Origin: JAAYZB01 sp937958685
Lineage (GTDB): Bacteria; Bacillota_I; Bacilli_A; Izemoplasmatales; Hujiaoplasmataceae
Assembly (NCBI GenBank): GCA_036824265.1
Contig: DAITAL010000001.1
Coordinates: 1 to 64,000, forward strand
Reading direction: 5' to 3'
DNA length: 64,000 nt
Of the stretch, positions 1 to 7,719 are shown piece after piece. The notes below the pieces were generated by a model that was not told the origin of the DNA, ran no database searches, and worked only from the letters and a program-made list of their open reading frames with translations. Numbering within the stretch: position 1 is the first letter of the stretch; each line of letters starts with the position of its first letter. Position numbers and translations under genes: made by a program.

Positions 1-40
1 GACCTAATTCGTGGATACCTAGTGGGTGAGGATGCTTCAT
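1..40 (-). CDS. possible 5' end of a gene running off the left edge
   Basis: An ATG at 40-38 on the minus strand opens a frame of 13 codons with no stop before the window ends. It lies about ten bases after the expected transcription start of the promoter at 57-65, with a weak GGA ribosome site. The visible peptide starts MKHPHPLGIHELG. The LGIH part loosely recalls small S-adenosylmethionine decarboxylases, but thirteen residues prove nothing. In many Bacillota the SRP RNA gene follows tadA, so this promoter could instead serve a small RNA. Confidence 0.3.
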   Translation of the reverse strand, partial: MKHPHPLGIHELG

Positions 41-56
41 AGGAGATTCCGTAATC

Positions 57-65
57 ATTATATCA
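57..65 (-). promoter_or_regulatory. extended -10 promoter reading off the left edge
   Basis: The minus strand reads TGATATAAT, a perfect -10 with the TGn extension. The -35 region is weak (TCGCAA at 17 bases spacing). It points away from tadA, past that gene's 3' end, towards the left edge. Confidence 0.5.
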
Positions 66-91
66 TATCAGCACTGAAGTTGCGAGCGGAA

Positions 92-556
92 TCAGTCCCG
101 CAACCTGCGGAAAAACGTCTTCATCAGCGTGCTGATTTCTGTTTCCATGATTCCGGTTTCGACTTCTACCCGATGGTTGAACGGATACCCGAAGAGATTC
201 AATACCGAGGCGTGCGCGCCGAATTTCGGCTCCTTGGCGCCGTAGACGAGTCTGGGGATCCGGGCCTGGATGATCGCGCCGGCGCACATCGCGCACGGCT
301 CGAGCGTCACGTAGATGGTGGTGTCCTCCAAACGCCAGCTGCCGACTTTTCTTTGGGCTTTGGCGATCGCAATCAGTTCGGCGTGGGCCAACGCGCTTTG
401 TCTTGCCTCGCGCTGGTTGTGGCCTCTGGCGATGATCTTGCCGGCTTTGACGATGACGCAGCCGACGGGGACCTCGTCCTTGGCGGCTGCCTTGTTTGCC
501 TCCTGGAGCGCCGCTTTCATGAAGCGGAGATGCTCTATATCAGTCGAGGCGGTCAT
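92..556 (-). CDS. tadA: tRNA adenosine(34) deaminase TadA
   Basis: This 154-residue zinc deaminase converts A34 to inosine in the tRNA-Arg(ACG) anticodon, in the cytoplasm. The signature is complete: H58-A59-E60 (zinc ligand and proton shuttle) and P87-C88-A-M-C91 (the two cysteine ligands). The length fits the family. The ATG at 556 is chosen because its N-terminus (MTASTDIEHLRFMKAALQEA) aligns with the usual TadA start; a longer open frame upstream is low-complexity. The start overlaps the 3' end of tdk by 17 bases, so the two are probably translationally coupled. Function is certain; the start is fairly certain. Confidence 0.95.
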   Translation of the reverse strand: MTASTDIEHLRFMKAALQEANKAAAKDEVPVGCVIVKAGKIIARGHNQREARQSALAHAELIAIAKAQRKVGSWRLEDTTIYVTLEPCAMCAGAIIQARIPRLVYGAKEPKFGAHASVLNLFGYPFNHRVEVETGIMETEISTLMKTFFRRLRD

Positions 557-1142
557 AGGTCTTGGGTTTTCCGGGCACTTCATGGCAATGGCGGCATCTG
601 GCCTCGTAGGAATCCTTGGCGCCGACAAGGATGATCGGATCGTCGTAATTGGCGGGTTTGCCGTTGATGATCCGCTGGGTGCGGGTGGCGGGGGTGTTGC
701 ATTGGACACAGATCGCCGAGAGTTTGGTCACGAATTCGGCGAGCGCCATTAGTTTCGGCATGAAGGAGAACGGCTCACCGCGGAAATTGCGATCCAGGCC
801 GGAAACGATCACCCGGATACCCCTGTCGGCGAGATACTCGCAGATCGCGATCACGTCCTCGTCCAGGAATTGCACCTCGTCGATCGCGACGACGTCCGTC
901 TCCTCGCTCACATATTCCATGATCTCCCTGGCTTTGGCGATGGTGATCGATTTGGTCCGGTTGTTGTTGTGCGAGACGATCTCGTCGTTCGCATAGCGGG
1001 TATCGATCAGCGGTTTGAAGACGATGATGTTCTGCTTGGCGTATTCGAGACGCCTGACCCGGCGGATAAGTTCTTCCGTCTTGCCGGCGAACATCGGGCC
1101 GGTGATCAGTTCGATCCAGCCCTCTTTCTGGTTGATATACAC
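540..1142 (-). CDS. tdk: thymidine kinase, type II
   Basis: Phosphorylates thymidine and deoxyuridine for pyrimidine salvage. The 200-residue protein has the P-loop GPMFAGKT (15-22), the DEVQF acidic motif (88-92) and two zinc-binding CxxC pairs (C145/C148 and C183/C186), as in the tetrameric type II enzymes. The start is taken as GTG at 1142, eight bases after a strong AGGGGG. It gives (M)YINQKEGWIELITG, matching family N-termini. An in-frame ATG at 1172 lies inside the TATAAT of the gene's own promoter, so it should not be on the transcript. The stop is TGA. It is followed by tadA with overlap. Confidence 0.95.
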   Translation of the reverse strand: MYINQKEGWIELITGPMFAGKTEELIRRVRRLEYAKQNIIVFKPLIDTRYANDEIVSHNNNRTKSITIAKAREIMEYVSEETDVVAIDEVQFLDEDVIAICEYLADRGIRVIVSGLDRNFRGEPFSFMPKLMALAEFVTKLSAICVQCNTPATRTQRIINGKPANYDDPIILVGAKDSYEARCRHCHEVPGKPKTYDRLD

Positions 1143-1170
1143 TTCCACGACCCCCTTCTGTCCTAAAAAC

Positions 1171-1176
1171 ATTATA
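1171..1176 (-). promoter_or_regulatory. -10 box of tdk promoter
   Basis: TATAAT on the minus strand lies just after the rpmE terminator and about 29 bases before the GTG start of tdk. No good -35 is visible. Its position excludes the upstream ATG at 1172 as a start. Confidence 0.5.
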
Positions 1177-1187
1177 CAAAACGGGCA

Positions 1188-1216
1188 TAAAAAAAGCCAT
1201 ATCCTATGGCTCTTTT
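1188..1216. terminator. rpmE terminator
   Basis: A seven-base-pair stem (AGCCATA, loop TCC, TATGGCT) is followed by seven T on the minus strand and five on the plus strand. It lies directly downstream of rpmE and upstream of the tdk promoter. Confidence 0.85.
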
Positions 1217-1221
1217 TCTGT

Positions 1222-1440
1222 TTATTTGCCTTGGTTTTCGTTGATGTTGTAACGCTTGTTGAATTTGTCGATTCTGCCGGCTGCCGCTATGAATTTCTGT
1301 TTGCCGGTATAGAAAGGATGACAATTCGAGCAGGTATCAACTTTGATGTCCTTCGCAGTCGTACCGGTTTCAAACGTATTTCCGCAAGTGGTGCAGGTAA
1401 CAGTTACCTTGTGATACTTGGGATGGATTCCTTTTTTCAT
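1222..1440 (-). CDS. rpmE: 50S ribosomal protein L31, zinc type
   Basis: This 72-residue ribosomal protein begins MKKGIHPKYH, typical of L31. It keeps the cysteines of the zinc-binding form: C16 and C19, then C37 and C40 (CSNCHPF). It sits on the large subunit at the inter-subunit bridge. The ATG at 1440 follows AAGGAG at about nine bases. The gene is monocistronic, with its own promoter (1499-1527) and terminator (1188-1216). The cysteine-bearing type in Bacillota is the one replaced by a C-minus paralogue under zinc limitation; no paralogue lies in this window. Confidence 0.97.
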   Translation of the reverse strand: MKKGIHPKYHKVTVTCTTCGNTFETGTTAKDIKVDTCSNCHPFYTGKQKFIAAAGRIDKFNKRYNINENQGK

Positions 1441-1498
1441 CGTTGGTTTCTCCTTCTGCCATGACGTGTTTTCATCATAGTAAGTTTTCAGCAAGCGT

Positions 1499-1527
1499 AT
1501 TATATCAAACATCAATTCAAAATGCAA
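1499..1527 (-). promoter_or_regulatory. rpmE promoter
   Basis: The minus strand reads TTGCAT, 17 bases, TATAAT. This is one of the best -35/-10 pairs in the window, about 60 bases upstream of the rpmE start. Confidence 0.75.
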
Positions 1528-1595
1528 GGAAAAAAGCAAGGCAAGCGACAAATCCAAAAACCGGTGTTTTTTCCGCGTGATGAGGACTTGATTCG

Positions 1596-1604
1596 TGGTA
1601 TAAT
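1596..1604 (+). promoter_or_regulatory. malic enzyme extended -10 promoter
   Basis: TGGTATAAT gives a TGn-extended -10. The -35 region is poor. The expected transcript start leaves a leader of about 25 bases before the ATG at 1636. Confidence 0.65.
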
Positions 1605-1635
1605 CTTAGTATGAGGCATGGATAGGAGAAGGCAA

Positions 1636-2802
1636 ATGAGCGAGAAACTTTCTGCCGCATTGGCATATCACAAAAAGTATCGTGGCAAGTTGACGGTGAG
1701 ACCGCACGCGCCGCTATCAAACAACGACGACCTGCTTTTGGCATACACTCCAGGGGTTGCGGAACCTTGCCTGGAAATCGCCAGAAACGGCGATTTGGCA
1801 TTTGAATATACTTTAAAATCCCGCGTCGTCGCCATCGTCACTGATGGCAGTGCGGTGCTTGGTCTTGGCAACATTGGCGCCCTCGCCGCCCTACCGGTGA
1901 TGGAGGGCAAGGCCGCCCTGCTCTATAAGTTCGCCGGCATCGAGGCGTTCCCGATCACGCTCGATACCCAGGACGAGATTGAGATCATCAAGGCCGTCAA
2001 GACGATCGCGCCCACCTTCGCGGCGATCATGCTCGAGGACATTGCGGCGCCGAAATGCGTCATGATCGAACGCATCTTGCAAGAAGAGTTACCCATCCCG
2101 GTGTTTCACGACGACCAGCATGGGACGGCGATCGTCGTCGGCGCCGCGGTCATCAACGCCTACCGGTTGCTCAAGCGGCCTTTGAAAGACGTCAGGGCTG
2201 TCGTCTGCGGCACTGGCGCCGCCGGCAACAGCGTCATGCGGATGCTCAAGAAAATCGGCGTCGGTTCGATCGTCGCCTACAACAAAGACGGCGTCCTCAG
2301 TTTCGACAAATATGAAAGGTATGATTTCGTGATCAGGGAGTTGATCGAACACGGCATCATCGACAATCCCGAGAGGGGTATCGACTCCCTTGCCGATCTG
2401 CTCAAAGGGCGTGACCTGTTTGTCGGCGTTAGCGCCCCCAATCTTTTGAGTGCGAAAATGGTCGCATCGATGGCCCCGGATCCCGTCATCTTTGCGCTTG
2501 CCAATCCAACTCCCGAGATCGATCCCCTGCTGGCTCACGCCGGCGGCGCCGCGATCATCGGCACCGGCCGCAGCGACTTTCCCAACCAGATCAACAACGT
2601 CCTTGTCTTTCCCGGTCTGATGAAAGGCTTGCTCGAAGCCAGGGCGAAGACGGTGACCGAGGGTATGAAACTGGCAGCCTGCAAAGCGCTTGCAGGCATG
2701 ATCCCCGTTCCGGAGCTGCGTGCCGACCACATCCTGCCCGGCATCTTCGACGACCGGGTCGTCGACATCGTCAAGAATGCCGTCATCGCCGAAGTCAAAT
2801 AA
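1636..2802 (+). CDS. malic enzyme, NAD(P)-dependent (short bacterial form)
   Basis: Decarboxylates malate to pyruvate with NAD(P)+ reduction and a divalent metal. The 388 residues match the short, PTA-domain-less class (about 390-410). Landmarks are YTPGVA (37-42), the DGSAVLGLGNIG segment (70-81), EDIAAPKC (134-141), HDDQHGTA (158-165) and the nucleotide-binding GTGAAG (192-197). The ATG at 1636 is preferred because AGGAG stands about eight bases before it; an in-frame ATG six codons earlier has no ribosome site. The gene is alone on the plus strand, convergent with maf. Which cofactor it prefers cannot be read from the sequence. Confidence 0.95.
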   Translation: MSEKLSAALAYHKKYRGKLTVRPHAPLSNNDDLLLAYTPGVAEPCLEIARNGDLAFEYTLKSRVVAIVTDGSAVLGLGNIGALAALPVMEGKAALLYKFAGIEAFPITLDTQDEIEIIKAVKTIAPTFAAIMLEDIAAPKCVMIERILQEELPIPVFHDDQHGTAIVVGAAVINAYRLLKRPLKDVRAVVCGTGAAGNSVMRMLKKIGVGSIVAYNKDGVLSFDKYERYDFVIRELIEHGIIDNPERGIDSLADLLKGRDLFVGVSAPNLLSAKMVASMAPDPVIFALANPTPEIDPLLAHAGGAAIIGTGRSDFPNQINNVLVFPGLMKGLLEARAKTVTEGMKLAACKALAGMIPVPELRADHILPGIFDDRVVDIVKNAVIAEVK

Positions 2803-2820
2803 AAAAGCCCCGACGGGCTT
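2801..2820 (-). terminator. maf terminator
   Basis: The hairpin AAGCCC-CGAC-GGGCTT is followed on the minus strand by six T. It sits in the 17-base gap between the convergent malic enzyme and maf genes and overlaps the first base of the maf stop codon. Confidence 0.8.
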
Positions 2821-3386
2821 TACAGATTGATATCCAACTTCTTGAATTCCTGATAGATCCGCGACACCGGCATCCCCATGACCGTGAAATAGTCGCCCTC
2901 GATGCGTTCCACGAACCGGGCGCCATAACCTTGGACGGCATAGGCTCCCGCCTTGTCCATCGGCTCGCCGGTCGCCACATACTTCTCGATCTCCGCCGCG
3001 GACAACGGATAGAACGTCACCGCGGTCTTCGAAGAGAACGAGTGCGAGACCTCCCTTGTCAAGATCGCGACGCCGGTCACCACCAGATGGGTGTTACCGG
3101 AGAGAATCGTGAGCATCCGCTTCGCATCCTCTTGGTCTTTGGGCTTGCCAAAGACGCACGTTTCGGTGTAGACCAAGGTGTCGAAACCCATGACGATCTT
3201 GTCCTTGTGGTCCTTGAACACCGAGGCCGCCTTCTGAAACGCGAGTTCCATCGCCTGTTCCTCGGGAAGCAGACCGGGATCGATGGTCTCCTCGATGTTG
3301 CTGGTGATCACCTGATATTTGACACCCAGAAAATCGAACAATTCCCTTCTTCTGGGCGAATTGCTCGCCAGGATCACATCTTTCAT
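2820..3386 (-). CDS. maf: Maf-like nucleotide pyrophosphatase
   Basis: Maf proteins hydrolyse non-canonical or modified nucleoside triphosphates (dTTP/UTP and modified pyrimidines in characterised members), acting as house-cleaning enzymes. The 188 residues open with ILASNSPRRRELF, the family's phosphate-binding motif. They continue with GFDTLVY (catalytic Asp) and GKPKDQEDA, and end with GAYAVQGYGARFVERIEGDY, the conserved substrate-pocket stretch. Two adjacent ATGs follow GGGAGG; the second (3386) has the better seven-base spacing. Its own promoter is at 3414-3422. In some Bacillota maf lies near division genes; here it does not. Confidence 0.92.
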   Translation of the reverse strand: MKDVILASNSPRRRELFDFLGVKYQVITSNIEETIDPGLLPEEQAMELAFQKAASVFKDHKDKIVMGFDTLVYTETCVFGKPKDQEDAKRMLTILSGNTHLVVTGVAILTREVSHSFSSKTAVTFYPLSAAEIEKYVATGEPMDKAGAYAVQGYGARFVERIEGDYFTVMGMPVSRIYQEFKKLDINL

Positions 3387-3413
3387 CATCACACCTCCCA
3401 AACATCGCCTCAT

Positions 3414-3422
3414 ATTATATCA
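3414..3422 (-). promoter_or_regulatory. maf extended -10 promoter
   Basis: The minus strand reads TGATATAAT about 27 bases before the maf start. The -35 region is not recognisable. Confidence 0.55.
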
Positions 3423-3525
3423 CATAGACGACCATCCCGCCGATACCGACAATAAAAATCCACAATAACATCACGTGAATCTGTTATCATTGTCCGTATC
3501 CCGATATGGCGAAAGCGAGGCTTTC

Positions 3526-4848
3526 ATGCTTCTCAATCTCGATCTGCTCCACAAGAACGACCGTCTGATCGTCGCCGTCAGCGGCGGCATCGATTCGATG
3601 GTGCTGCTCGATCTTCTCGTAAAACTCAATATCGAATACGCTTTGACGATCATCGTTTGTCACGTCAATCATCACAAACGTCAAGCATCCGCCAGCGATG
3701 CCGCTTTTGTCCGCGAGACCGCGGCCAAGCTCAATCTGGAGTACGAGGAATTCGACTATCATCATGACGGCAACGCCAACTTCCATACCGTCTCCCGCAA
3801 GGCCAGGCTTGCTTTTTTCCTAGCGATGGCAAGAAAACACAAAGCCGATAAGATCGTGCTGGCCCACCATGCGGACGATCTTGTCGAAACCGTGCTGATG
3901 CGGCTTGTCCGCGGCAGTTCGTTTGCCGGTTATGGGGGAATCAGGGAACAACTGCAGTTTGAAGGCGTCACCCTGATCAGGCCGTTGCTTTCCGTTTCGC
4001 GGGCAGAAATCGAAAATTACCAAAAGCAGGAGGACATCGACTACCGGGAAGATGCGTCCAATCTAGAGGACGACTATACGCGAAACCGGATCCGGCATCA
4101 TTTGCTTCCCTTCCTGCAGGCGGAAAATCCGCAATATCCGGAAAAGTTCAGCCAGTTCTCGACCTACATCCAAGAGGCGGACGAGCATCTGCGCAAACAG
4201 GCGGACGCCTTCGTCGCCGCCCATGTCAAATTCGCCGAAGGAGAGGCCGAAGTCGCCATCGCCGCGCTCAGAAACACGGATCGAATCGTGCAAAGGTACG
4301 TGCTGATCGCCGTGATCGAAAGGCTGGGCGGCGCCAACATCGAGGTCTCCTTCACCCAGTTGGCAAGCCTCATCCTGCTGATTGGCTCCCATAAAACCAG
4401 GCTGGAACTCGATATCGCCGAATCATTGAAAGTCCTCAAGAGTTATGATGAGCTGCTGTTTTACCGAAAATTGCCAACTTACCCCGAGTATGATTGCGTT
4501 CTTGATGGCCCGGAGAAACTCGTTCTGCCCACCGGCGATATTATCGCCGCGGGCGAAAATACTGCTAATTTACATGGAAAATCGCTTGAATTATGGTATA
4601 ATGATTTAGATTTCATCTTCCCGCTTGCAATCAGAAACCGCCGGGCGGGAGACCGGATCACCCTGCCATACGGCACCAAGAAACTCAAGACGTTCCTGAG
4701 TGAAAAGCGGGTGCCGCACGCCGATCGGGACCGCCTGCCTCTGGTTTTTGCCAAGAACGGGCAGCTGTTGTGGATCCCCGGCTACTATGTCGCGCCAACG
4801 GTCCGGGGAACAAAGAAAATTTGCCTTTGTTATCAGAAAGGAAACTGA
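3526..4848 (+). CDS. tilS: tRNA(Ile)-lysidine synthetase
   Basis: TilS attaches lysine to C34 of the CAU-anticodon tRNA-Ile2, changing its codon specificity from AUG to AUA; it is essential in bacteria. The 440 residues contain the N-type ATP-pyrophosphatase loop SGGIDS (19-24) and the HHADDLVETVLMRL segment, with the family C-terminal domain (FPLAIRNRRAGDRI) at the end. The ATG at 3526 has GAGG seven bases upstream and gives the usual short N-terminus; a GTG at 3475 in frame lacks a ribosome site. It is the first gene of the tilS-hpt-ftsH cluster typical of Bacillota. The stop is TGA, one base before hpt. Confidence 0.96.
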   Translation: MLLNLDLLHKNDRLIVAVSGGIDSMVLLDLLVKLNIEYALTIIVCHVNHHKRQASASDAAFVRETAAKLNLEYEEFDYHHDGNANFHTVSRKARLAFFLAMARKHKADKIVLAHHADDLVETVLMRLVRGSSFAGYGGIREQLQFEGVTLIRPLLSVSRAEIENYQKQEDIDYREDASNLEDDYTRNRIRHHLLPFLQAENPQYPEKFSQFSTYIQEADEHLRKQADAFVAAHVKFAEGEAEVAIAALRNTDRIVQRYVLIAVIERLGGANIEVSFTQLASLILLIGSHKTRLELDIAESLKVLKSYDELLFYRKLPTYPEYDCVLDGPEKLVLPTGDIIAAGENTANLHGKSLELWYNDLDFIFPLAIRNRRAGDRITLPYGTKKLKTFLSEKRVPHADRDRLPLVFAKNGQLLWIPGYYVAPTVRGTKKICLCYQKGN

Positions 4849-4849
4849 C

Positions 4850-5392
4850 ATGCTGGAAAAAGATATTGAAAAGATCCTCGTTTCCGAGGAAGAGATCGTG
4901 GAGATCTGTCAAACCCTTGGCGAAGCGATCACCGAAGATTATCACGGTAAGCGTCCACTCATCATCGGGCTCTTGAAAGGCTGCATGCCGTTCATGAGCG
5001 AGCTGATGAAACATATCGACCTTTACTGCGAGATCGATCTGATGGGTGTCGCCAGCTATCACGGCGGCGTCGCCTCCAGCGGCGACGTCAAGATCACCAA
5101 GGACCTTGACAATCCCGTGTTGAACAAGGACGTCATCATCGCCGAGGATATCGTCGATACCGCCAAGACGATCGATGTCGTCCGCAAACTCCTGCTTTAC
5201 CGCGGCGCCAAGAGCGTCGAGGTCGTCACCCTGCTCGACAAACCGGCGGGACGCTGCGTGGAATTCATCCCCAAATATATCGGCAAGACGATTCCCAAGG
5301 AATTCGTCGTCGGCTTTGGCCTTGATTACGACGAGATGTACCGCAATCTTCCGTATGTCGGCGTCTTGAAACCGTCCGTATACAAGAAGTGA
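4850..5392 (+). CDS. hpt: hypoxanthine-guanine phosphoribosyltransferase
   Basis: Salvages hypoxanthine and guanine with PRPP to IMP and GMP. The 180-residue protein has the PRPP-binding motif VIIAEDIVDTAKT (95-107) and the early LLKGCMPF loop. The start at 4850 follows AAAGGA and is one base after the tilS stop, so translation is coupled. Together with tilS upstream and ftsH downstream this reproduces the Bacillus order. It works with punA (59.6 kb), guaA/guaB and prs elsewhere in this window. Confidence 0.96.
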   Translation: MLEKDIEKILVSEEEIVEICQTLGEAITEDYHGKRPLIIGLLKGCMPFMSELMKHIDLYCEIDLMGVASYHGGVASSGDVKITKDLDNPVLNKDVIIAEDIVDTAKTIDVVRKLLLYRGAKSVEVVTLLDKPAGRCVEFIPKYIGKTIPKEFVVGFGLDYDEMYRNLPYVGVLKPSVYKK

Positions 5393-5406
5393 TCTAGGAG
5401 ACCACC

Positions 5407-7386
5407 ATGGCAGAAAACCCAAAGACAACCAAAAAACCCGTACCCAATCGCGCGTCTCATTTCCTGATGATCGCGCTTTTGGTCATCCTGGCGATCGCGA
5501 TCATCCTCAACTTCAACAAGGCGAACGCCCCCGTCGAACTGCGCAATGACCAATTCGAGTCCGTCCTCAGGAACCAGGGTGTCGTCAGTGTCACGGCGAC
5601 GCCGCTCACCGGCGAAAGCAATTACGGCGGCTACCGCCTCACCGGCAGGCTCGTGACGAGCGACGACAGCGTTCTCGAATATATCGTCTATCTGGCCAAC
5701 GAGGATGAGCTCAACCATCTCGTCGACATCATCCGTGAACTCAACACCGACGCCAATCCCAACAACAACGTCACCTATCTCTTCGTTCCTGCGGCCACCT
5801 ACAGCTGGATCAACATCCTCTTCCCGATCGTGCTTGTCGCCGGTATCGTCATCATGCTTGTCTTCATGATGCGCGGCGGCACGAATGCCAACAAACAGGC
5901 GTTCGACTTCGGCAAGAGCCGCGCTTCCTTAAGCAAGAACCAAAAGACGACGTTCGCCGATGTCGCCGGTTGCGATGAGGAAAAGGAAGAACTCAAGGAA
6001 ATCATCGACTTTCTCAAGTCGCCCAAGAAATACATGGAACTCGGCGCCAGGATCCCCAAGGGCGTCCTGCTGGTCGGCCCTCCGGGAACCGGCAAGACCC
6101 TGATCGCCAGGGCGGTCGCCGGCGAGGCGAACGTGCCGTTCTATTTCGTCAGCGGTTCCGACTTTTTGGAAATGTTCGTCGGCGTCGGCGCGAGCCGTGT
6201 CCGCGACATGTTCAAGACCGCCAAGCAGAATGCACCTTGTATCCTTTTCATCGATGAGATCGACGCCGTCGGCCGGCAACGAGGCACAGGCCTGGGCGGC
6301 GGTCACGACGAACGCGAGCAGACGCTCAACCAGCTGCTCGTGGAAATGGACGGTTTCGGCCACAATTCCGGCGTCATCGTCGTCGCCGCGACCAACCGCG
6401 TCGATATCCTGGATCCCGCTTTGATGCGTCCCGGCCGCTTCGACCGCCAGGTCTATGTCGGTGTTCCCGACGTCAAGGGCCGGGTGGAGATCCTCAAAGT
6501 CCACTCCCGCAAGAAGAAGATCAACGAAAAAGTCACCTTCGAGGAAATCGCCAGGCGCACGCCCGGCTTCACCGGCGCCGATCTCGAGAATCTGATGAAC
6601 GAGGCCGCGTTGCTCGCCGCCCGGGAAAACAAGAAAGAGATCGACATGTCGCATATCGACGAGGCCGTCGACAGAGTGATGATGGGCCCGGCGAAGAAGT
6701 CCCGCGTCTTCAGCAAAAAAGAGCGCGAGATCATCGCCATCCATGAGGCTGGCCATGCGGTCATCGGCCTCAAGCTCAAAAGCGCCAACATCGTCCACAA
6801 AGTCACGATCATCCCCAGAGGCCAGGCCGGCGGGTATAACTTGATGCTGCCGGAAGAGGAACAGGCCTTCCTTAGGACCAAACAGAATCTTCTCGAGATC
6901 ATCACCGGTCTCTTGGGCGGACGGGTCGCCGAAGAGGTGACCTTCCAGGAAATCTCGACCGGCGCCCACAACGATCTCCAGCGGGCGACCGCCCTGGCGC
7001 GTTCGATGATCACCGAATACGGCATGTCCGAGAACCTCGGGCCGGTCACCTATGAGCAAAATACCGGCGCTGTTTTCCTCGGCCGCGACTACGGTAAGGA
7101 CAAGAACTTCTCCGAGGCGATCGCCACCGAGATCGACCGGGAAGTCAGGGGCATCATCCATGAATGCTACGAAAAAGCCCGCAAGGTTCTCATCGACCAC
7201 AACGACCTGCTCAAGAAGATCTCCCATTATCTCCTCGAAGTCGAGACCTTGACGAAAGAGGATATCGACGAGATCGTGGGAAGCGGCCGGCTTTCCCGTT
7301 GGGACGACATCCTGGAAACTCCCGCCAAAGAAACGGTTTCACCCGCGGAGGCTCCCAAGGAAACGGAGCCCGCAGACAAAGCCTAG
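5407..7386 (+). CDS. ftsH: ATP-dependent zinc metalloprotease FtsH
   Basis: Membrane-anchored AAA+ protease that degrades short-lived regulators and misassembled membrane proteins. The 659 residues show two transmembrane helices (about 19-36 and 135-155) flanking a small extracytoplasmic domain. Next come Walker A GPPGTGKT (224-231), Walker B ILFIDEID (279-286), the SRH segment up to RPGRFDR (341-347), and the zinc site HEAGH (446-450). The tail is Glu/Pro/Ala-rich. AGGAG precedes the ATG by seven bases, and hpt ends 14 bases upstream. Full length with all key residues. Confidence 0.98.
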   Translation: MAENPKTTKKPVPNRASHFLMIALLVILAIAIILNFNKANAPVELRNDQFESVLRNQGVVSVTATPLTGESNYGGYRLTGRLVTSDDSVLEYIVYLANEDELNHLVDIIRELNTDANPNNNVTYLFVPAATYSWINILFPIVLVAGIVIMLVFMMRGGTNANKQAFDFGKSRASLSKNQKTTFADVAGCDEEKEELKEIIDFLKSPKKYMELGARIPKGVLLVGPPGTGKTLIARAVAGEANVPFYFVSGSDFLEMFVGVGASRVRDMFKTAKQNAPCILFIDEIDAVGRQRGTGLGGGHDEREQTLNQLLVEMDGFGHNSGVIVVAATNRVDILDPALMRPGRFDRQVYVGVPDVKGRVEILKVHSRKKKINEKVTFEEIARRTPGFTGADLENLMNEAALLAARENKKEIDMSHIDEAVDRVMMGPAKKSRVFSKKEREIIAIHEAGHAVIGLKLKSANIVHKVTIIPRGQAGGYNLMLPEEEQAFLRTKQNLLEIITGLLGGRVAEEVTFQEISTGAHNDLQRATALARSMITEYGMSENLGPVTYEQNTGAVFLGRDYGKDKNFSEAIATEIDREVRGIIHECYEKARKVLIDHNDLLKKISHYLLEVETLTKEDIDEIVGSGRLSRWDDILETPAKETVSPAEAPKETEPADKA

Positions 7387-7442
7387 GCTTTCACGAAGTC
7401 AGGGGATACCGGCAGGTATCCCTTATTCCACAGGAGGCTTCC

Positions 7443-7700
7443 ATGCGACTTGACAAGTTTCTCAAGGTGTCCCGTATTTTCAAGAGGCGCGTTGTCGCCA
7501 AGGAAGTGGCGCTCACCGCCAAGGTCCTGGTGAACGGGCGCGTTGCCAAACCGAGCCAGCCGGTGAACCCCGGCGATCTCGTGACGATCATATACCAAAG
7601 CAAGGAAGTCACGATCAAGGTCTTGGACCTTGCGATGCCTTCCGCCAAGGAAAAAGCCGCTTCATTATACGAAATCGTTCAGGAAAAAACCCTTATCTGA
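7443..7700 (+). CDS. rqcP: S4-domain RNA-binding protein (RqcP/YabO/Hsp15 family)
   Basis: The 85-residue protein is almost entirely one S4 RNA-binding domain (MRLDKFLKVSRIFKRR... VNGRVAKPSQPVNPGD). In Bacillus the homologue RqcP works with RqcH in ribosome-associated quality control, helping add C-terminal alanine tails to stalled peptides on free 50S subunits. That role is inferred from family membership. The ATG at 7443 follows AGGAGG at six bases. It lies between ftsH and a metal-binding lipoprotein, which keeps two proteostasis genes side by side. An Hsp15-like heat-shock role is the alternative. Confidence 0.88.
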   Translation: MRLDKFLKVSRIFKRRVVAKEVALTAKVLVNGRVAKPSQPVNPGDLVTIIYQSKEVTIKVLDLAMPSAKEKAASLYEIVQEKTLI

Positions 7701-7719
7701 TGTGTTAGGAGACATGCCC

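Noticed and set aside
1142..1172. ATG at 1172 as the tdk start
   Set aside because: It overlaps the TATAAT of the gene's own promoter and has no ribosome site; the GTG at 1142 has AGGGGG at good spacing and fits the family N-terminus.
3471..3478. CACGTG motif as a second parS site
   Set aside because: The flanks (ATCACGTGAATC) lack the TGTTNC...AAACA arms. The same holds for CACGTG at about 17861, 18546, 22522, 26145, 43741 and 63767.
5929..7227. Long open frame antisense to ftsH
   Set aside because: It mirrors ftsH codon by codon, has no ribosome site and its protein is a low-complexity D/V/G-rich string typical of antisense frames in this G+C-biased coding sequence.
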